From: Parachlorella kessleri
Lineage: Eukaryota; Chlorophyta; Trebouxiophyceae; Chlorellales; Chlorellaceae
DNA length: 52,592 nt
Reading direction: 5' to 3'
Assembly: GCA_001598975.1 (NCBI GenBank)
Contig: BBXU01001602.1
Location: 1-52,592 of the forward strand
Shown piece after piece: positions 46,327-52,592 of the stretch. A program made the translations under genes and the position numbers. Below the pieces are notes generated by a model. It had not been told where the DNA came from. It searched no databases and saw only the letters and a program-made list of their open reading frames with translations. The stretch's first letter is position 1, and each line of letters opens with the position of its first letter.

Positions 46327-48682
46327 TCAGAAGCCCCGGATGCCTCCCCCCAGCTGCTGTTCAGAGGCCACCCGATACACAGCACCACACAGCACGCCAT
46401 CCGGCTTGATGCGAGGGACCGCCTGCACACACGCACACAGCGGTAACCCCCATCCTGGGCACAGCAGGCTTGTTCACTATCACCACGTCCATGTTGTGCA
46501 CGGGCAGCATGTCGTTGCATTGAGCCCCGAGTCCAGCAAGCTGCGGCAAGCTTGCAATTAAATACACAAAAGTCAGTCTGCAAACATGGCCAGCAGGTCT
46601 CGCTTGCCCAATTCCCCAGGTATTCCCCACTTCCCTAAACACCCTACCGAGGCTGGCCACCGTCGACTCCTACCCCATCAGGACAGCCCTGCGTATCTAC
46701 AGCAAGACGGACAGAACTGCCACTAGGTTCGGTCGCGTCCGCCCGCCTACCTTGATATCCCTCCAGGGGTGCCCCGCCCTTGGGGAGCTGCTCTGCACAA
46801 AGCTGAGTAGCCGCCCTGGCTGCTCCTCCCCCGTGATCACCCACCCATTCTCGCCCGGGAAGGAGGCAAACGTGTTGCCGCTGCTGGCAAACAGGGTCCC
46901 TGCAGTCGGGCCAGCGCAAATGCGGGGTTCAAGGGTGGCTGTCACTTCATCTAGGGGCGCGCTTGGAGAGCTCGCAGCACAGGTGCCAAGGCGGCCCAAC
47001 AGCCCTGCTTGCCAATGCACTCTTTACAAGGCACGGAGCTGGCACGTGGCCGCAGGGGGACACTGTATACCTCGGCGACACTGCCGATACGCCGGGCGGC
47101 TCAGCTCACCAGCAGGGAAGGGGGTGACGGAGGGGTTGCAGCACTCGTCCAGCTTGGTGGCGTCGGTGCCAAACATGAGGATGCCGTCCAGCGTGGTCCC
47201 CCAATACAGCGGCTGCGCGCCTGCACCAGCCAGGGCAGCCAGCCAGCACAGGGCCCCATGGTGAGTGAGACGTGGGCAGCACCTCCAGCTGAGCTATGAC
47301 CACCAGCAAGCACCTTCACAGCAGGGCTGGCATGGCATGCCAACAACATCCCGGGCACTGCCGCTGAGCTGCTGTACTTGGGAAACCACACCTCGAATCA
47401 GCCTCCTCAACACCGGACTGACCTTGCCTCCCAGCAAGTCAACGCGCGGCGTTACACTTACACTTCAAGCTCACTAAATGCTCGCTGTCGCCCACCTGTG
47501 GCATCCCGGCCCGCCCACACCCGGTGGCCGAGGCTGTCAAACACCACAAAGGCGAAGGGGCCCGACACCAGCGACAGCGCCCTCAGCGCGGCCTCTGTCA
47601 CGTCCGAGGCATTGGCGTGCATGCTGAAGGACTGGTAGAAGTCCAGCAGCCACTCGGCATCGTCGTGGACGGGCGGCTCCTCGCCACGCATAAAGGCTGC
47701 AGCCACAGAGGCGCATAGTCTGTGGGGCTAAGAGTCCGAGACATGCTCTAGGAGAAGCAGGTATGTGCATACACGCCCATAACGTCGAAGCAATAACCAG
47801 ATTTGCCAATAGCGGAACACTAACGGCAAGGAGTTGCGCATCTGGCCTGATGAGCGGCCCCATAGTGAGGGACCACCAGCAGTGCTACTAGAAGGCCACT
47901 CACCATCATGGGCCTCCGCCATGGTGTCGTGCCCGGGCCAGTATGACACCTGCACGGGGCATAAAAGCACTCAGCGGCAAGGTCGCCACTCGTACACCAA
48001 CAAAGCTGCGTGCAGCGTGGCAACATGCAGCGGGCTAGATAAGAGTTTGACCAGGCCAGCAGCGTGCAGGGGGCATTTCACCAGCGCCAACCCGCAAAAA
48101 TCTAATGTAAAACCTAAGTTTTTAAGTACACGGTTGTGTTACGGTTGTGTTTCTGTCAGTGTGCTTGCAGCTTGTCTCCCCTTTCTGATTCTGCCTGCAA
48201 TTTGACGCAGCTGGCACCCACCACACTGCTGTCTGACCCCTTCCTGTCATGTGCATTTCCATCTTAAAAACCTGATGTCGCAGGCAGCAGGGCTGCGCAT
48301 TTACCTCCCCAGCAAAGACTACAGACACTCCGTCCCTCTCCAGGTGGTGACAAAATGGCGAGGCCTCGAGCGCAATACCCACTGCGCCTGAGCCAGGGGT
48401 ATGCCTCTGCCTAGTTGCTGGGTTCAGCGTGGCATGCAGCCTGCCAGGAAGTAAAAGGGCAGTGATTACGTTGCAAGCCCGTAACGTGTGCCTGGGCTGC
48501 TGTACATGACGAGCTAGGGTAGTACAAACCCACCTTTCCAGCACCTCGCCACAGCGCTCCTTCTCGGCTTCAAGATCTAGCACATCGCCCTCTCCGAGAC
48601 TTTCTACGGCTCTCGCAGCAAACTCAAGACCCCGAGGTGGGCGGGCTAGGGACTCCGGGACAACCAAAGTGAAGTGCGACAT
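46327..48682 (-). CDS. DUF3700 / aluminium-induced (TSJT1-type) protein, class II amidotransferase fold
   Basis: Plant proteins of this type are stress- or sugar-starvation-induced and have a glutamine-amidotransferase-like fold; their biochemical role is not settled. Exons in transcript order: 48682-48534, 48440-48305, 47949-47904, 47696-47496, 47220-47110, 46899-46751 and 46422-46327; 295 residues with consistent phase. Recognisable blocks are VSGPFAFVVFDSLGHRVWAG, RDATGAQPLYWGTTLDGILM, CCNPSVTPFPAGTLFASSGN and AVPRIKPDGVLCGAVYRVAS, matching the plant order of display strand, PLYWG, FPAG and the terminal PR-x-DG-x-(V/M)CGA motif. The N-terminus MSHFTLVVPESLARPPRGLE has no Cys after Met, so the usual N-terminal nucleophile is absent and hydrolase activity is unlikely. 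The intron 47950-48304 holds copy 2 of a dispersed repeat in antisense. Confidence 0.87.
48131..48268 (+). repeat. Dispersed repeat, copy 2 (DUF3700 gene intron)
   Basis: Second copy of the repeat at 34921-35063, about 85 percent alike by eye over some 110 bases, in the same orientation relative to the window but antisense to its host gene. No target-site duplication or terminal inverted repeat was obvious. Confidence 0.85.
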
Positions 48683-49613
48683 GATGGCCCTTAGTGCACT
48701 GCAACCTTAAGGTTGATGAACCAACGGGGCGTGTATTGATGAAGGGATAAATTTCCTTAAGAAGATGTGAAGGCAAGGTGCGTACAAAATGCCCACCGCT
48801 CCGATACACGTGGCTCGTCTTCACGCACAGCAGGGCGGTGGTGAAGAATGGCGGCGACAGATGCAGGCTGAAATGGGGCTTTTTGCAAGCACAAGTTGCG
48901 TACCAGGCAGCCCCAGCTATGCACACACCGAGTGACCATTGCAAGGCAGCCTGTGGAGATTCAAGATGCATCCGATGCAGGAAATGCATTCATATGGCAG
49001 TCGACGAGGCAGGAGGCAAGCTCTGAAGTGTCGGTTGGGTGATAACGTCGATGGTCGCTCACAGGTGAGCCTTTCACTTACACTTCAACGAAACAACTTT
49101 GTTGTCCACCCACAAGGCTACAGCGCCTGCGGCAGCTATATGATGCAATCTCAAAGGCTCTCACCCCTTCAACTCCCCTAAATTCTTACAAGTGGGGCGG
49201 ACAGTATGGACAGGACACAGGGAGTAGAACTGCTGTTAAGGGCAGTCAGAATTGTGTAGAGCCTACACATGCTCAATAATGGGGGAACCTGCTATAGTAT
49301 ACCACTAGCGTGCACAAGACAGCAACAGATTACTGGGGGTAGCTTCATGAGCTTTGCTATGATTCACTTTGCAGCATAGCACTACACAAGGTGTGGGGTC
49401 ATGATGTGGAAGGACATTGTGGTTGGGGTGCCTCACTCATTGTCAAACGGACATATGGCAGTTCTCAGAGCAGATGCCGAGGATCTAGCAACAACACGAG
49501 CCAGCCAGCACCCCGAGTGGCCCAGTACATAAACAGCAAAATTGCCAGGAGATGCGGCCAAAGCTCACACTCCTGCAGCCACCTCACCCTCACTATGACA
49601 AAGCACCATCCGC
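48683..49613. other. Intergenic region between DUF3700 gene and RNase J
   Basis: About 930 bases with the DUF3700 gene promoter side and the RNase J 3' UTR. No gene was seen; a minus-strand TGTAA lies at 49186. Confidence 0.5.
49186..49190 (-). terminator. TGTAA polyadenylation-type signal of RNase J
   Basis: Minus-strand TGTAA about 424 bases past the RNase J stop at 49614; distance makes it tentative. Confidence 0.35.
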
Positions 49614-52176
49614 TCAAGGCTGAGGGCTGAGGCCGGAGGTGGAGTCGCTCGCCCGCCGACGACGAGGCAGGGGGAGCGGCGGCTTGCCGCCTGCCGTCGG
49701 TGGCGCCGCTCTCTTTGCAGCGCCTGTAGCTGCTGCTGCCGATGCCGCCCCAGCCTCTTGCTCTGACCTGGGCGGAGGGGCCTGGCCTCGCATCAGCATG
49801 CCGCTGGCGCCCCTTCTGCTGCCAGCAAGCCTCGCGGCAAGCTGGGAGGGCTGCTGCGGCTCCTCTCCGGCTGCTGCTGTGGGTCCTGTGCTGCCAGCTG
49901 GCTCCTCCTCATCCGAGGATTCATCTGCAGCAGAGCGGGCAGAGAAGACCCATACCCTCATGAAACCAACCTTCTACGAGGGCATCACCCACACAGAGAA
50001 CTCCACTGATGCAGGGGAGCCTGTCAACAGTAGCGTGAGTGGTCACAGACTGCTCCTAATGCTCCAGGAGATATGTGTGCGACAGCACCCCCGACAGTCA
50101 GTCCCACCTGACGGAGCGCTGACCTCGGCCTCGTTACCGCGCCCAGCAAACAGCAAGTCGCGCTCTCTCTGCGCCGCCGCCCGCTTCCGCAGCGCGGCAG
50201 CTGCGGGGCCCAGCTGCTGCTGAGCCGCAGCGGGCGCCGCCCCCCTGCTGGGCGCGGCCCCGCCGGCCTGGCCAGCGCCCGCTGCGGCCGCGGCGGTGTC
50301 TGCCTGGCGCGTGCGGCTGCCAGCGGCTGCCACCGCCGCCCTGGGGTCGGCCTCGTGTGCAATGACCACCACATCAGGCCTGCGGCCGTTGAACTGCTTG
50401 CAGGTGCGGCGCATGGCATCCGCCACCACCCTCTCCACCGCGGTCAGGTTGGCGTCCCCCGGCAGCCGCGACACCGCCGCGTCCGCCGCGGCGTGCAGCT
50501 GCTGCAGCAAGCGGCCGCTGTCCACCCACATGGCGCGGGTGGTGACGCGGATCTTAGCCCGCAGCTTGGCGCGAGCAGCTGCCGCTGAGGTGGCTGCCAG
50601 CGCGGCGGGGTCGGCGTTGGGGCCCGGCTGCGCTGCTGCCACCGCTGGGTCGCGCACCACATCGACTGACGCGATGATGATTCCCTCTACTGCCAACACC
50701 TGGCGCTCCTCCAGGGCCATCTCGTCGGCCGTGCCGGTGCCCTGGAGCAGGGGGGTTGGGATAGAGACGGGGCTCGGCTGTGACTACTGATTGGCACAGT
50801 CTTGCCTCACTAACTTCCAGGTCGAAATTAAAAATTGCCGTGCTGCAGCCGTCAAGCCTACAGCTCCAAACAGCAGCTGTGCAGCACTGTTACAGCAGGG
50901 CCCGCCACAGACAGCCTGATCTAGCAGGTTCAGCTAGCGCTGCAACGGCAAACCCTTGAGCTCACGGGTCGCCCACCTTGTTGCCATCATTGTACAGCAG
51001 CTGCAGCGCCGCCTCGCCCAGCACGTTCATGCTGCCGGTGCTGACCGTGCGCGCGTTGCGGCGGTCCTGGACACCCAGCATCTGACCATTGCGGATCACC
51101 TCGGTGAAATGCACCCCGTTGTCACGCGCCAGCTGCAGGGCGGGGGCAGCGCCACAGGCAGGCGGGCAGAGTAAACAAAGTGTGCACACCCGTGCAAGCC
51201 AGGGAAGAGCAACGGTGTCAGGACGTTGGCCATGATGGGCAAGCCCAGCCTACAGGCTTCCGCTGCCTGGCAAATGCACACGCTCCACAGCGCCACCATC
51301 TGTTCCCAGATCGATCCAGTGCACTGCTTCACCCAGATCGCCAGGGATGTGGCACTGCCCAACAGCCGTGCGTGCTGCCTGAAGCTGGTTCAAGCTCCCA
51401 CCGACCACTGGCAGACACTTATCCATGACAAGCTGTCGGGCCAAGCCATGCTCCGGCATGCAGTCCGCCGGCAGCACAAGAGTCACTCAGCAGCTCCAAA
51501 GTGCGCACCTGGGCATGGGCACAGAGGAAGGCGTACTCCCCGTGCACGGGCAGGAAGTGCTGAGGCTTCACGTAGCGGATCAGCTCCTCCAGCTCGCCCC
51601 TGCAAGCGGCACTTGTCACAATTAGAAGCTTAGCATGCAGGGACCCAGCTGACCACCATTGCCAAGGACATGCATCGCATCTCCTCCAAGGGAAGGCTGG
51701 CGGTGACCATGCCCCTGCTCGTGCTATCTGGCATGCTGCCTGGCCTTGAATGACAGCTGTAGTGTCACTTCACACAGTGAGCAGCTGGTGGCTGCATGGC
51801 TGCCTCATTCCTATGGATGCCAGCTTCTCCTACTTTTACCCAGCTGCCCTTTGGGTACTGCGCAATCAAGCCTGCCAGCAGACCAAGTCTTTCCCTAGAA
51901 AAGCTCAACAGGCGGCTTTGCGCATCCAGCAGGCACCAGCGCCATCCCCGCCCGCCGGCCCACTCACTTGTAGGCGTGGCCTGAGGTGTGCAGTTTCTCG
52001 TCCCTGCCCATCACAATCTCGGGCCCGATCTCCGCGATCCTGTTCATCATCTCCATCACGCGCGTGTCGTTGCCGGGGATGACCTTGGCGGAGTACAGCA
52101 CCATGTCGCTGGCGTTCAGCTTCAGCAGGTGGCTCGCCTCGCGGGCAGCCAGGGACAGCGCGGCGCGCGGCTCGGC
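49614..52176 (-). CDS. RNJ: Ribonuclease J, C-terminal part
   Basis: Metallo-beta-lactamase/beta-CASP endo- and 5'-exoribonuclease, in algae and plants a plastid enzyme for RNA maturation and decay. The metal-binding N-terminal half lies beyond the window edge; 52177-52592 appears to be intron. Exons in transcript order: 52176-51968, 51599-51509, 51132-50977, 50741-50138 and 49924-49614, in phase. Signatures are [40 protein letters not shown] and the beta-CASP/motif C block [14 protein letters not shown], then [20 protein letters not shown] and [20 protein letters not shown]. The C-terminal domain has [20 protein letters not shown] and [20 protein letters not shown]. After that come an Ala/Gln-rich stretch and an acidic then basic low-complexity tail ([24 protein letters not shown]). 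I do not see the GT-1/Myb-like domain of land-plant RNase J. Confidence 0.92.
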
Positions 52177-52592
52177 CTGCGGACCAGGGCAAAGTTTTGC
52201 AGAGGTTAGACCACAAGAGGGGTGTGGCAACTTCTGGATTTGCACGGCTGGGGGGGCATGGCCAACCAAGTCAGACCGAGCCAGGTGCAAGTCCAGGACG
52301 TTTGTTGCACAGGGGCTGACACAATATATCTTTCTCACTGCTGCGTTTCTCACAACGAGCCCGACTGTGTCCAGACAGCGCCCCAACTACAGGCAGCCAC
52401 GCCTGCCCACCGAACGATCCTTCCCGACTCACCGCTCGACCGTCCAGCTTGCTTGCAAACCCTACCCTAGCCAGGCACCAAGCCAGGGCGGGACCTGCCC
52501 CGCTCGCGCACGCTGCACCTTCCCAATCCACCCCACCACCCTGCCAAAAAAACCTTCCCCTCCTCCTTCTCTCTCGCCCCCCTGCGCCCGCG

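Overview
The window is nuclear DNA from an intron-rich green alga, most likely a trebouxiophyte-like chlorophyte. The signs are genes broken into 3-16 exons by GT-AG introns of roughly 100-950 bases, mixed GC with C-rich intron ends, plant-type protein families (plastid aspartate kinase, RNase J, GT61, a DUF3700 aluminium-induced-type protein), low-complexity Ala/Gln/Ser runs inside proteins, and TGTAA motifs downstream of several stops, the usual chlorophyte polyadenylation signal. I saw no operons, prophage, CRISPR array or complete transposon. All gene models were built by hand from splice sites, phase bookkeeping and remembered family motifs; no search was run.

Layout, left to right (+/- is strand): ETF-ubiquinone oxidoreductase (+, 5' end outside the window); ribosomal protein S24e (-, 5 exons); an LSM10-like Sm protein (-, single exon); an unrecognised 119-residue protein (-, 3 exons); a DusA-type tRNA-dihydrouridine synthase (+, 7 exons); a doubtful membrane-protein fragment (-); a cyclin T/K-like protein (+, 3 exons); a type II membrane GT61 glycosyltransferase (-, about 11 exons); aspartate kinase (+, 11 exons); a C2-domain class 3 lipase (-, 16 exons); a Rab5-interacting-protein family protein (-, 3 exons); exonuclease 1 (+, 9 exons); a Tul1/FLY-type transmembrane RING-H2 ubiquitin ligase (-, 11 exons); DENR (+, 4 exons); a DUF3700 protein (-, 7 exons); RNase J (-, 5' end outside the window).

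These genes do not form one pathway. They sample housekeeping and organelle functions: mitochondrial electron transfer, cytosolic translation and re-initiation, histone-mRNA or snRNP biology, tRNA modification, transcription elongation, Golgi glycosylation, plastid amino-acid synthesis, lipid hydrolysis, ER membrane-protein insertion, mismatch repair, membrane protein quality control and plastid RNA decay. The organising feature is orientation. Four pairs are head-to-head with gaps of about 290-690 bases (orphan/DUS, GT61/aspartate kinase, Rab5ip/EXO1, ubiquitin ligase/DENR), and neighbouring genes often converge with 0.5-1.2 kb of shared 3' sequence.

The observations most worth checking are the unrecognised 119-residue gene, the LSM10-like gene, two or three GC-AG introns, a roughly 110-140 base dispersed repeat present in two introns 13 kb apart, and the Ala-rich insertion in the dihydrouridine synthase. 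I did not find convincing evidence of an undescribed multi-gene system.
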